From contig AJFK01000612.1 in the NCBI GenBank assembly GCA_000467715.1, forward strand, positions 124,001-188,000: a DNA stretch of 64,000 bases. Reading direction: 5' to 3'. Both the position numbers and the translations under genes were made by a program. Below, piece after piece: positions 1-9,776 of this stretch. Each line of letters starts with the position of its first letter. Position 1 is the stretch's first letter. The notes beneath the pieces were generated by a model. It saw only the letters and a list, made by a program, of their open reading frames with translations. It ran no database searches and was not told the origin of the DNA. The DNA comes from Hysterium pulicare CBS 123377 (lineage: Eukaryota > Ascomycota > Dothideomycetes > Hysteriales > Hysteriaceae).

Positions 1-2581
1 GCTGCAGAGACAATGCAGATGTGGGGTCAGAAGATGATGGTTCGGCTTTATGGCCATATGGACATAGATTCTTCTGGTGAGCTAAAGGTCTTCTATTTAC
101 AAATCAAAACTAGCTGACACTTTGTAGAGCAAGTCATGATCGAACAGCTGGCGGAGCATGGGGTTGAGCCAGGAGATTTGACACCAGCATTGATGCAGAA
201 CTCTCGTGTGAAGAATCCGGCCGCAGAAGAAACATCCTCTAGCAGACCATCGATGGCATCGCCTCGTCCGGAATCGCTTGGAGGGAAGTCTCCGTCCTTA
301 TCACATACCAGCCTGCCAGAATCTGCCGAAACCCCTCCTCCGCCTCCTTACCAAGAGCATGAGGGCGATGATCTTCCAGCTGTCCGTACTCCGTCGCAAC
401 TCCCAGATACTAAGAATATCGACATTGATCTTCGCTGGACCATACTATGTGACCTTTTCCTTGTCCTCATTGCGGACTCGATTTACGATGCTCGTTCAAG
501 ACAGCTTCTTGAGCAAGTCGGCAGCTACCTAGATGTACCCTGGCTTGAAATTTGCCGGTTTGAAAAACGTGTAACAGATGCCTTGGAAATGCAAGAAGCT
601 GCCAGTAAAGAAAATTGGAACGAGGACCAGCACATGGAGAATAGACGAAAGCTGGCACGGAATAGACGTTTGGCCATGATGGGACTTGCTACCGTTGGGG
701 GCAGTCTTGTCATTGGACTATCTGCTGGTCTTCTTGCCCCTGTCATTGGCGCCGGTCTTGCAGCTGGGTTTACCACTATTGGAGTTGCGGGTACTGGGAG
801 TTTCCTTGCAGGCGCAGGAGGCGCTGCTATAATCACAACCACAGGTGTATTGAGCGGTGGCACAGTCGCTGTAAGAGCTGCGAACAGACGAACAGGTGCT
901 GTTAAGACTTTCGAGTATCGGCCACTTCATAACAACAAAAGAGTGAACCTTATCGTGACGGTATCCGGATGGATGAACGGTAAAGTAGATGATGTCCGCT
1001 TACCATTTAGCACGGTGGATCCCATTATGGGTGACATTTACTCCGTTCTATGGGAGCCAGAGATGATGCGAAGTATGGGTGACACGATCAACATTCTTGC
1101 AACAGAGGTAAGCGCGAAAATCTTAAGATATCGGAAGACGTAAGGTTGATTTCAACTAGGCTCTTACTCAAGGCCTTCAACAAATTCTGGGCAGCACAAT
1201 TCTTGTTGCACTCATGGCTTCTTTGCAACTGCCTATCGTTCTAACAAAACTATCATATTTAATCGATAATCCATGGACGGTCTCTCAAGCAAGAGCGGAT
1301 CTTGCAGGCCTCATCCTTGCAGACTCCTTGATTGACCGCAATCTTGGCTCGAGACCAATTACCCTTGTGGGATTCTCGCTGGGATCAAGAGTGATTTTTG
1401 CATGTCTCCGAGAGCTCGCGAACAGGGGGGCAGTTGGCCTGATCCAGAATGTATATCTCTTTGGCACTCCAATAGTGGCAAAGAAGGACGAATACATCCG
1501 AGCGAAGGCTGTCATACCTGGGAGATTCGTGAATGGTTACGCTACGAATGATTGGATTTTAGGTACGTAGATTAGTTGATCTAATTAGCCTACCAATCTA
1601 ACAGCACTCTCAGGCTATCTTTTCAGAGCAACAAGCGGAGGTATCATGCGTGTAGCAGGCCTTGCGCCAGTTGAGGTTCCTGGTATTGAGAACATCGATG
1701 TCACAGAACTTGTTCCGGGTCACATGGCGTACAGAGCAGCGATGCCACGTCTCCTGCGGGAGGTTGGTTGGATGGTAGAGAGCGATGAGTTCACCGAGAT
1801 CGAAGACCCTGATCCAGAAAACCACGATAGAAGACAGCGAGAGCTCATTAATGAAATTGAAGAGGCCCGAAGAGAGCTGGAAAAGAAACCTGAAAAGAAA
1901 GGGCGCTTTGGCTTTTTTAGAAGCAAGAAACTCGAGAAGAAAGAATGGGAGGTGTACGACGAATCGTCCAAAGAGTCGGCCAGTAAGGATGGGGTCGAAG
2001 GCCCTGCTGGGAAAAGTGGGGCAGTTCTGTTTGATATTGATGCGATCAGAGCGGAAGCTGCTGAGTTGGCTGCTCAAGGCATTGAGATCAAACAGTTGGA
2101 ATCAACATTACCACCGATGAAAATTGACATGCGAGCTCCGAGCCCCTCAAATCCTCCTTCCACGCTACGAGAGACAAAAAGCTACAACGATAGTATCGGG
2201 CTAAGTCCAAAGGCGAATTCCCATGATGTGACTTCTACATCGAAAGGAGATAATGCGGTAAACGGTATAAAACCCCCTCGAAAGGAGTACGATGAATACG
2301 ACGATGTTGCACAGGATGAAGGCAACGTTTCCATGACCTTCGACACATCCTTTAAAGAGTCTTTTAAAGAGCCTCATCCACCTCCGGTTTCAAAACTCCC
2401 GGAACCGTCATCATTTGAGCCATCGCCTAGACCATCTTGGAGTACTCCCTCAGAACGACCCCCTTTGAAGTCTGCTAGCACCCTGCCGAATGTGAATATA
2501 TCTCCAGATTACAACGCCTGGGCAGATGAAGACGAAGAGGACTTCGGAAAGGAGAAAGAGATGAAGATGACTTTTGAATAG
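1..2581 (+). CDS. DUF726/TMCO4-type alpha/beta-hydrolase-fold membrane protein (5' end cut by window)
   Basis: Exons 1-76 (start lies before the window), 128-1107, 1160-1562 and 1614-2581; the joined frame is open for 808 codons. A glycine/alanine-rich hydrophobic block near visible residues 207-273 looks like paired membrane segments. It is followed by a hydrolase-like domain with the nucleophile elbow GFSLGS (Ser near visible residue 425). The C-terminal ~250 residues are charged, low-complexity and rich in Pro and Ser. This order matches the DUF726 family (human TMCO4, yeast Mil1/YFL034W). Yeast Mil1 is linked to membrane and adaptor traffic; a hydrolase substrate is not established. The three introns are 51, 52 and 51 nt with GTGAGC, GTAAGC and GTACGT donors; the second acceptor (1158-1159, not 1171-1172) is forced by frame. 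Family call is firm, enzymatic activity is inference. Confidence 0.88.
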
Positions 2582-3229
2582 GTACACGGTCCTCAAGCGG
2601 GGACCTATCTCTCGCGATTTTACGAATTGCATCTTCGACTACTGTGCATGATTGACTGTTTTCATTGGCGTTCTCCCTCATTAGCGTGCATGCATGGTGG
2701 AGTTTTGGAGTTTGGAAGATAAGGAGGGGTTGGACATTGGCTTCCCACCAAATAACTTCTTAGTCTTTGCTAGCATTGGATCGTAGCATTCGAGTATCTA
2801 GGTAGCCCTTGAGGCATCATTGTTCCTGTAATGTTTTGTCCATACCTAAGACATCAAATAGCGCCACCAATTCATTTATTTTAAAATGATAGACACGGCT
2901 TGAAAATCTCACAGGCATTATTAAAGTGACAGTACACATCCAATGTCAGTCTACGCCTCTCAGGCCCTGATCCTTAACTGAAAGACATGGGTGCACAGCC
3001 ACAGCTTGGCGTTGAACCCTGAAGCGTCAGCTTCAAACGTCGCCGGAGGTCAAAACATATCACAAGCATTATCCAAACCTTTTGAGATCCCTCTCCCAGA
3101 CGCCTTCGCTCCTCAAATAGCTGCTATTACAGTCTGACTGATTATCAATCTATCCTTTGACCTTTGCGGTCGCGCGAGTCTGACTCCCAGGCAGCTACTA
3201 CAGCTCCGCTATCTCGCTCCGGAATCAAG
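2582..3229. other. Spacer between the DUF726 gene and the Env7-like kinase
   Basis: 648 nt holding the 3' flank of the upstream gene and the promoter/leader of the kinase. No convincing ORF, RNA gene or repeat seen. Confidence 0.5.
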
Positions 3230-4602
3230 ATGGCTGCATTAGGATCATATTTCCTCGACCTAGTATACTCGTTCACCAATTGCATGGTGTGCTTTCCTGG
3301 TTCACCACAGCTCAAGATCAACAGTCGGAGTTTCAAGATATTGAGATTACTTGGAGAGGTCCGGCTTCCTTCGCTCCATTGAGGCTGTTTTCACCTTATG
3401 ACATGTAAACTGACAGACTTTTTTCGCAGGGCGGCTTCTCCTATGTCTACCTCGTACAAGACAATTCAAATCAGCAATTGTTCGCTCTCAAAAAGATCCG
3501 ATGTCCATTCGGCCAGGAATCAGTTGCGCAAGCTCTGAAAGAAGTCGAAGCCTATAGCTTATTCTCTCCGCACCCGAACATCATCCATAGTATAGACTAC
3601 AGTGTCGCGTCGGACAAGTCTGATCCTGGAGCAAAGACCGTCTATATTCTATTACCATACTACCGCCGCGGGAACTTGCAGGATATGATCAATGCCAATC
3701 TCGTCAATCACACAAAGTTTCCTGAGAGGAGGCTGATGGTCCTATTCCTCGGTGTATGTAGGGCGCTGAAGGCTATGCATCAGTATAAGGTGAAGGGTGC
3801 ACCAGGAGGAGCTCCAAGTCAAAACAAAGCCAGGAAAGTAAGACGGGACGCAGCGAGGGCGGACGCCGAAGCCGCGGAAGCGATGGAGATGAGGGCGCCG
3901 AAACGAAGGGGTACTCACAGGGAGGAAGAAGACGATGAGGATGTAGAAGCTGAGCCGCTTATGGAAGACGAAGTCACGATAAGTCAAGAAGGCATAGCTC
4001 CGGGGGGTGACCGTGCTTATGCTCATAGAGATATCAAGCCTGGTGAGAATAGATACAGCCACTTTCGAAACCATGGGAAAGCTAATTCGGCTACAGGAAA
4101 CATAATGATCGCGGATGATGGCAAAACCCCAATTCTCATGGACCTTGGCTCATTAGCTCCATCCCCAACACCGATCACGTCCCGTTCACTTGCCCTTGCA
4201 GTCCAGGATACAGCCGCAGAACACAGTACGATGCCATACCGTGCTCCCGAGCTCTTTGATGTCAAAACCGGTAGCACGATCGATACTAAAGTTGATATCT
4301 GGTCACTCGGCTGCACTCTCTATGCTTGTCTAATTGGAAAATCACCCTTCGAAGCGCGGTCAGAAGAAACTGGCGGAAGTTTAAGTATGTGCGTGCTTGG
4401 GGGTGATTGGAGATTCCCAGATGAAGCGCCACAGAGAGGAAAACAGAAGGCACCCGCGGAGGAGGCTGTCAGCGACACCGTCAAGGAAGTTGTAAGGAGG
4501 TGTTTGAAAGTTGAGCCAAGTGAGAGACCCGATGTTGATGAGTTGATCAAACTTGTTGAGGACGTGATTGTCACGCTTCCGGAAGATGGGTCCGAAGATT
4601 AG
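3230..4602 (+). CDS. ENV7: Env7/STK16-type serine/threonine kinase (NAK family)
   Basis: Exons 3230-3358, 3430-4042 and 4097-4602 give 415 residues. The start is the ATG in ATCAAGATGG; frame is open further upstream but this one gives the family-type N-terminus with the NCMVC cysteines, which in Env7/STK16 relatives are acylated for membrane attachment. Kinase motifs in order: glycine loop LLGEGGFSYVY, Lys64 in FALKK, HRDIKPGN (catalytic Asp near 244), and DLGS in place of DFG (near 263), which is normal for STK16. About 80 charged residues are inserted before the catalytic loop, rich in Ala, Arg and Glu. In yeast, Env7 acts at the vacuole membrane to restrain fusion. Intron 2 (54 nt) is stop-free and in frame, so its retention would add 18 residues between Gly and Asn of the loop. 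Strong family call; location is inferred. Confidence 0.9.
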
Positions 4603-4938
4603 GGGCTCGTGCATTGTTGGATGCGGCGACCTGTGGGCATTTTGGGTTCTGGGGTTTGTAAAATCATAATTCTCTGTTTCTAATTACCCACTCGAGATCG
4701 TCTCGGAGCTTTTTGAATGATCACCTGGCGTTGCAAGTTAGTTTCATTCCCAGACAGATCTTGCTTTCGGTAATCGACAACGTTGCGCAGTGGTACCCGC
4801 CGACGCCTCCCCTGAGTATACACGATGCAATATCAGTCGTGGTTGAACAAATGCTTCCCAATAATCTGTAAGTTCGATGGATTACGTGAAGTAATCGATC
4901 TTTGACTACAAGAGCCAAAAAAATGTTATTTTAAATTT
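4603..4938. other. 3' flank of the kinase gene
   Basis: Non-coding; becomes strongly AT-rich after about 4915, leading into the A/T run that ends the tRNA unit on the other strand. Confidence 0.45.
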
Positions 4939-4947
4939 AAAAAAAAA
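4939..4947 (-). terminator. Pol III terminator of the tRNA-Ile gene
   Basis: Nine As on the + strand read as T9 on the tRNA strand, 7 nt beyond the discriminator base. This is the expected place and form for an RNA polymerase III terminator and argues that the tRNA gene is a whole transcription unit. Confidence 0.75.
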
Positions 4948-4969
4948 GGAGTGATAGTCCTGGTGGGGT

Positions 4970-5021
4970 CTATAATATAGTTAGATTTTGTTACCAATCT
5001 ACAATTTTCTCATGATCTTAC
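4970..5021 (-). other. Spliceosomal-intron-like insertion inside the tRNA T-loop
   Basis: On the minus strand this 52-nt segment begins GTAAGA, has CTAAC at 4984-4980 and ends TATAG, with 10 nt between the branch motif and the end. Size and signals match the protein-gene introns nearby (for example 51, 52, 51 and 54 nt). Precise removal joins TTCGA to ACCCC, giving a canonical T-loop TTCGAAC flanked by perfectly paired GTGGG and CCCAC. tRNA splicing endonuclease recognises anticodon-loop introns, so it should not remove this one. The insertion also splits the Pol III B box after GGTTCGA. Confidence 0.75.
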
Positions 5022-5042
5022 TCGAACCCACGGCATCCGCAT

Positions 5043-5076
5043 TACCAGATGAAGGCCATATGAATCTGACGAGCCA
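5043..5076 (-). other. Canonical tRNA intron, 34 nt
   Basis: It sits between positions 37 and 38 of the tRNA-Ile(UAU), the universal site for nuclear tRNA introns. It begins TGGC like other tRNA-Ile(UAU) introns and holds an ATA triplet able to pair with the UAU anticodon. Confidence 0.75.
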
Positions 5077-5112
5077 TATAAGAACGGCGCGCTACCACTG
5101 CGCCACAGGACT

Positions 5113-5727
5113 TTTTTGAGTCACAACTGGATCTCAGAATTGGAGAAAGTTTAAATTCAAAAAAATTATAATGCTTATATAGGTGAATTTTAAGAATGAT
5201 CTCACGCCCCTAGACACAAATCTTAACCCAATAGGGTTATGCTAGTAACTGAGGGTGTCGTCCGCTCAATTAAAGGGAAGGTGTGTGGAACAGGAGGCAC
5301 CACCCCCGCACATGACGATTGGTGGGGCAAGCAACCTCCACACTCTCTCACAGGTCCAATCGACCGAACTACAAGCCACTCACCGTTGGCTTCGGAGAGG
5401 AAGTGCCAGTATATAAATCATCTTGTCTTCGACGGCACACCAAAGGAAAGAAGGCAGGTTCAGTTGAGAGCTTATTGCAACTCAAACTTCAAATCCGTAG
5501 TAAGCTGTTTCAATTGACTTCATGCAGCCTCTTAACTCTTTTACCTGGACTGAATCCATTTGCTCTTTGAAGTCTTAGCATCTTATTCGACTGTTGGATG
5601 CACTATCAAACACACCATTCCCTCAAATTGCCGTTGAGAACCACTACAACTCCATACATTCGCTAACTTCCCAAGCACGACATTACAACACTTGAATAAT
5701 AAAGATCTACGACAAGAGACTTTGATC
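5113..5727. promoter_or_regulatory. Leader region of the S9 peptidase gene and 5' flank of the tRNA
   Basis: 615 nt. TGAGTCA (Gcn4/CPC1-type) lies at 5117-5123, four bases from the tRNA 5' end. A TATA-like TATATAAAT lies at 5410-5418, about 310 nt before the peptidase start. Short ORFs here (5239-5570) show no family features and are more likely leader sequence. Confidence 0.4.
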
Positions 5728-8155
5728 ATGACAATTCGAGCAACAAAATTCACCCCTGAGGTCCTCCTCAGCGCTCCTCGTCGGTCTGCAGGTGTACCTA
5801 ATTCCTATGGGTCCAAAGTCTTATACAGCGTGTCAACCTATTCATTTGCGGAACATTCCAAGAAGTCGGAGATTCGGGTTCTTGATGTTGAAACGCAACA
5901 GTCTTCCCTAATCACAGATGAAGCTGGGGCGAGCGAGCCGAATTGGCTTGATGACGACACCATCATCGTTCTGACATCCGGCGACGAAGGCACTACCGTG
6001 CTAAAAGTCGGACCTGTCAACAACTTCAAAGACAGGTAACATAATTCTTACTATTAAGCACTATCAAATGGTTATCCGGGTTGATATTGGCTAGAACGAG
6101 GTCTACTCTCATTTGCCAAATGCTCGTACACTGACTCCCTACGTAGTAGTTATACTGCAGGTGTCATTCATGGGCCAGCCGATAATTTCAAACTCAAGAG
6201 CTCCGGGAATGACTTATTTACTATTGCTTTCTCCGCTCAAGCAACTCCGGAAGGTGACCTCTTCAACCCAGAAAAGGCAAAGAAGCCACTATCCTCGGGA
6301 AAGCTTTACAAATCATTGTTTGTGCGCCACTGGGACAAGTATGTTACGCCGGAACGCAATAGCATCTGGCTTGGTACTCTTTCTCGAAAATCTTCTGATA
6401 GTGAGAGTGAAGCTCAATTCGAGCTGAAGAACTTGGAAAACGCCCTGAAAGGCACAAATCACGAATCGCCTATTCCACCTTTCGGTGGAGCCGATCATTT
6501 TGATATCAATTCAGTGGGATTAATTTACACGGCAAAAGACCCAGACCTAAATCCGGCTCTGCATACCAAGACAAATGTATACATCAAAGTGGGCTCAACC
6601 TCCCCGACAAAAATTAACGTTGGCGGGTTCACAGGTGCCAGTACTTCACCCGTATTCTCTCCAGATGGGAAACAAGCAGCTTTCCTTTCAATGCGCCAAG
6701 ATGGCTATGAAGCCGACAAAAACCAACTCTTCATTATTCCTGATATCCAGCGACCATCCTGGGTAATTCATGCCCTCGGCTCAAACGATGGCAAGGGCAG
6801 ATGGGACCGGAGTCCTCAGGCAATCATCTGGAGTCGCGACGGGAAGAGTTTGTACCTTCTAGCGGAAGACAAGGGCCGAGTTTGCCTTTATCGATTGGAC
6901 TTCTCGGAGTTCCCTAACTATTCGCTACCTGAGATGATCGTACGCGGTGGTGCCATTTCCGACGTACAAGTCCTAGAGGATGAAAATCTCTTCGTGTCAT
7001 CGACAAGTCTCATCGATAACAGTATCTACCACCTCTACAGCCAAGCTGATAAACAGACTACGGTTATATCATCTTCCACAAGAGAAGGTTCCATGTTTGG
7101 ATTGTCTAGCAAACAGGTATCTGAGATCAGCTGGGAAGGAGCCGCGAAAGGCACGCAAGTGCATGCTTTTGTAATAAAACCCTCCTCGTTCAACGAAAAG
7201 GAGAAGTATCCTCTAGCCTATCTCATCCATGGTGGTCCACAAGGAGCTTGGGAAGATAGCTGGAGTACGCGATGGAACCCTGCAGTGTTTGCAGAACAAG
7301 GCTATGTTGTAATCTGCCCGAACCACACGGGAAGCACCGGCTATGGGCAAGATTTTACCGACGCCATTCAGAACCAGTGGGGTGGACTGCCGTATGAGGA
7401 TCTGGTGAAAGGATTCGAGTGGATTGAGGGGAACCTTGATTATGTGGATACCGATCGTGCTGTGGGACTGGGTGCATCTTATGGTAAGCTATTTTTGATG
7501 AAGGACGAAATTTACCAACCCGCCGATTCCTTGCATATGTACAAGAATAGAAGACCTAAGCTTCATTGTTTTTTTGTTTCCCCAGATGATATTGGACTGG
7601 AATGCTAACATAGTGCCAGGTGGCTATATGATGAACTGGATACAAGGCCACCCCTTAGGTGAGTTGACCTAGCTGATATTAAATAAAAGTAAACTCACAA
7701 TTCTAGGCCGGAAATTCAAAGCTTTGGTAACCCACGACGGTGTCTTCAGCATGGCAGGTCAAATGGCTTCCGAAGAGCTCTACTTCCCCTTTCACGACCT
7801 CGGCGGCACTCTCTGGAATAAACGCGAGGAGTGGATGAAGTGGGATCCGTCTGCCTTTACAGAGAATTGGGCTACGCCGCATCTCATCATCCATAGCGAG
7901 CTTGATTACAGATTGACTCTAAGCGAGGGCCTTTCGGCGTTCAATGTGTTGCAAGTCAAGGGCATCGATAGTCAGTTTTTGACCTTTCCGGATGAGAACC
8001 ATTGGGTGTTGAATCCAGAAAATTCGATGATGTGGCATGAGGTAGTGCTGGACTGGATCAATGGATATGTGGGGCTGCCGTTATATTCTAAGAGTAGGGA
8101 AAGGAAGGATAAAGAAGGAGAAAAGTTGGGTGAGGAAGTTCATGAGAAGTTGTAA
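5728..8155 (+). CDS. S9C prolyl-oligopeptidase-family peptidase (dipeptidyl-peptidase 5-like, probably cytosolic)
   Basis: Exons 5728-6035, 6147-7483, 7620-7658 and 7707-8155 give about 710 residues. The N-terminal two thirds is a beta-propeller-like region (repeats such as VFSPDGKQAAFLS). The C-terminal third is the hydrolase domain with Ser547 in GASYGGYM, Asp628 in HSELDYR and His660 in DENHW, a complete triad in the usual order. No signal peptide is visible from the MTIRATKF start, unlike secreted fungal DPP-V, so a cytosolic paralogue is likely. An in-frame upstream ATG at 5692 would add 12 residues. Exon 2 has a tandem acceptor (CGTAGTAG), so either 6147 or 6150 can begin it, differing by one Ser. 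Exon 3 is only 39 nt. Substrate preference is not readable from sequence. Confidence 0.88.
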
Positions 8156-8625
8156 AGATGGAACAGTTTCTAAAGATATTGGATGGGTACTGGAAAGGTA
8201 TATTATACCATGATGCTGTCTATGAATCTGCGTCAGGTTACCGGCGTCAGACCCATACGTTTCCCAAAGCATTATGACCTATCTGAAATTCATCAGAGTA
8301 TGGTGCAAAAGCTTTGGGCATCTGGATATTTTCTAAAGTGGTCATGCTGATTTATTATTACCAGGAAAAAGCCTTATGAAAAGTTCTAAAATTTCTATTA
8401 GGAAAATTAGGCTTCATATACTTACGTGCATGTGTGAGATAGCTTTCCCATCCTTATGATAGAGCGTGAAAACAGGTGGGAAATTTTCCATTACACTTAA
8501 AGTTCGAATTCTACGATATGCAAGGCCTACCGCTATGCCAAAGAACGAAAAAGCACTCCTCGTGACCAATGATCTTGAGAGCTCTTTCAATACGTTTCCT
8601 CGGCCGGACACCACCCGCTCGTTTC
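8156..8625. other. Convergent spacer
   Basis: 470 nt between the 3' ends of the S9 peptidase gene and a minus-strand hypothetical gene. AT-rich, with no supported gene. Confidence 0.45.
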
Positions 8626-9114
8626 TCAAGCCCAATCACACCATCCCAACTTCCTCGTCTTCTGTCTCTCCTCCCTTATACTCCTATTAATCCTATCCTC
8701 TATCATCCGCATATGAGCCCGAACCTCCCACACGGGCGTCTGGCACCCGCGCATCCCAATGAACTTGGCAAACTTCCTCCTCTTGATGCCCAGCCTATCC
8801 TCATCTCTCAATCTGAACCTTCCCTCACCCCCTTCCCCAAATTCCACAATCTCTCCGGGCTCGGGTCCAGCGAGAAACTCTCTATCCCAACCCATGGTCT
8901 GCGGATAGAGAAAGGTGAGTTCGTCGGGTGTCGATTGCGAATAGTAGTGTGCCATGCTGTCGAGCTGTTCTTCGGTCAGGAGGAAAATTTGCAGCATTGT
9001 GTAGGGATATTCGGGAGGTGGGAGACCCGTGTTTATGTGTACTATGGGTGCGATTTTGAGGCGCATGTGGGCGATCTTTGAGGCCAGCTCTGGGTTGCGC
9101 TTTGAGAGACCCAT
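8626..9114 (-). CDS. Hypothetical protein, 162 aa
   Basis: A single uninterrupted minus-strand frame from ATG at 9114 to TGA at 8626. The product begins MGLSKRNPEL, is rich in Arg, Glu, Pro and Tyr, lacks a signal peptide or membrane segment, and ends in a basic helical-looking tail. Composition and length look like a genuine conserved ascomycete protein, but no domain is recognised and no function is proposed. The opposite-strand frame at 8569-9081 is an antisense shadow rich in Pro and Leu. It lies tail-to-tail with the S9 peptidase gene. Confidence 0.6.
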   Translation of the reverse strand: MGLSKRNPELASKIAHMRLKIAPIVHINTGLPPPEYPYTMLQIFLLTEEQLDSMAHYYSQSTPDELTFLYPQTMGWDREFLAGPEPGEIVEFGEGGEGRFRLRDEDRLGIKRRKFAKFIGMRGCQTPVWEVRAHMRMIEDRINRSIREERQKTRKLGWCDWA

Positions 9115-9776
9115 GATTGCTTAACACGCTGAATGAGGCGGATTGGAGGTGGTTTTGGGATGTTTCGCAATGTGAGTAGTAACTTTTTATGTGGCAGAAA
9201 AACACAAAGTCGTGTTCAAAGATAGATACTTATAGAGAGAAAAGCTCGAATTAACGTTGAAGATTTTATTTCACTAGCTGGGTAGATGAGGATAAGAAAT
9301 TATATAAGAGGACAAAGAACATTCTGGACGAGTAGTTGTTTCATTGTTCTTTATTCTCTGTCTATTGATGGTTATGTTTGTCCATTGTTTAAGAGGGTCC
9401 TTGTCGTCCTTTATTCGATTGTCGGAAGTCTTGGCTGGGCTGTCGAGTGAATGATCGAGTGAGTTCGAAATAGCGCCTCATCTCATTGCACTCCGGAGAC
9501 AGTCTTTCCTCAGGCCAAGGAATAATATACAGTCGGTGGATGTTTCTGTGGTCGTAACAAATAATTACACGTTCTAACGGTAATCTTGATGTAGTCAAAT
9601 GCTGATTACTCCATTAGTCATGAGGTATCTTATTCTTTAAGGAGAAACATACTTTCAGGTGCGTATCACAAGATCTATGGGACTTCAAGCCTAAATTCGA
9701 TAAAGAGCTGATTGCAAGTATATCTTGGGTGGTATCAACATGTTATAAGTTGTCTAGTAGAGCACTCGAGGTGATG
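9115..9776. other. Spacer between two minus-strand genes
   Basis: 662 nt holding the promoter of the 162-aa gene and the 3' flank of the cysteine synthase-like gene. A 69-codon minus-strand ORF at 9389-9598 has no family features. Nothing else seen. Confidence 0.45.

Larger units (their letters stand above)
4955..5112 (-). tRNA. trnI-UAU: tRNA-Ile(UAU) with anticodon-loop intron and a T-loop insertion
   Basis: Reading the minus strand from 5112: acceptor AGTCCTG, TG, D-stem GCGC, loop AGTGGTA, GCGC, G, anticodon stem CCGTT, loop CTTATA then a 34-nt intron (5076-5043), then A, stem TGCGG, variable ATGCC, T-stem GTGGG, TTCGA, a 52-nt insertion (5021-4970), AC, CCCAC, acceptor CAGGACT and discriminator A. 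The acceptor (7 bp) and T-stem (5 bp) pair perfectly. The anticodon stem has one U-G pair and a U-U mismatch at 31-39. Anticodon TAT is at 5080-5078. The intron starts TGGC after position 37 and contains ATA that can pair with the anticodon, as in intron-bearing tRNA-Ile(UAU) of other eukaryotes. Without both insertions the tRNA is 72 nt. A poly-T terminator follows. Whether it is expressed as a mature tRNA is unknown. Confidence 0.85.

Noticed and set aside
1160-1172. Acceptor at 1171-1172 in the DUF726 gene
   Set aside because: It puts the hydrolase-fold region out of frame; the acceptor at 1158-1159 keeps it.
4955-5112. Reading the tRNA-like sequence as a truncated tRNA or tRNA-derived SINE
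   Set aside because: The 3' half of the T-stem, the acceptor strand and the discriminator base are all present beyond the 52-nt insertion and pair perfectly, and a Pol III terminator follows.
5239-5570. Overlapping small ORFs before the S9 peptidase
   Set aside because: No domain, and they lie around a TATA-like box in the probable promoter and leader.
8569-9081. 170-codon + strand ORF opposite the hypothetical gene
   Set aside because: Its Pro/Leu/Ser-rich composition is what the complement of the minus-strand frame produces; the minus frame reads more like a protein.
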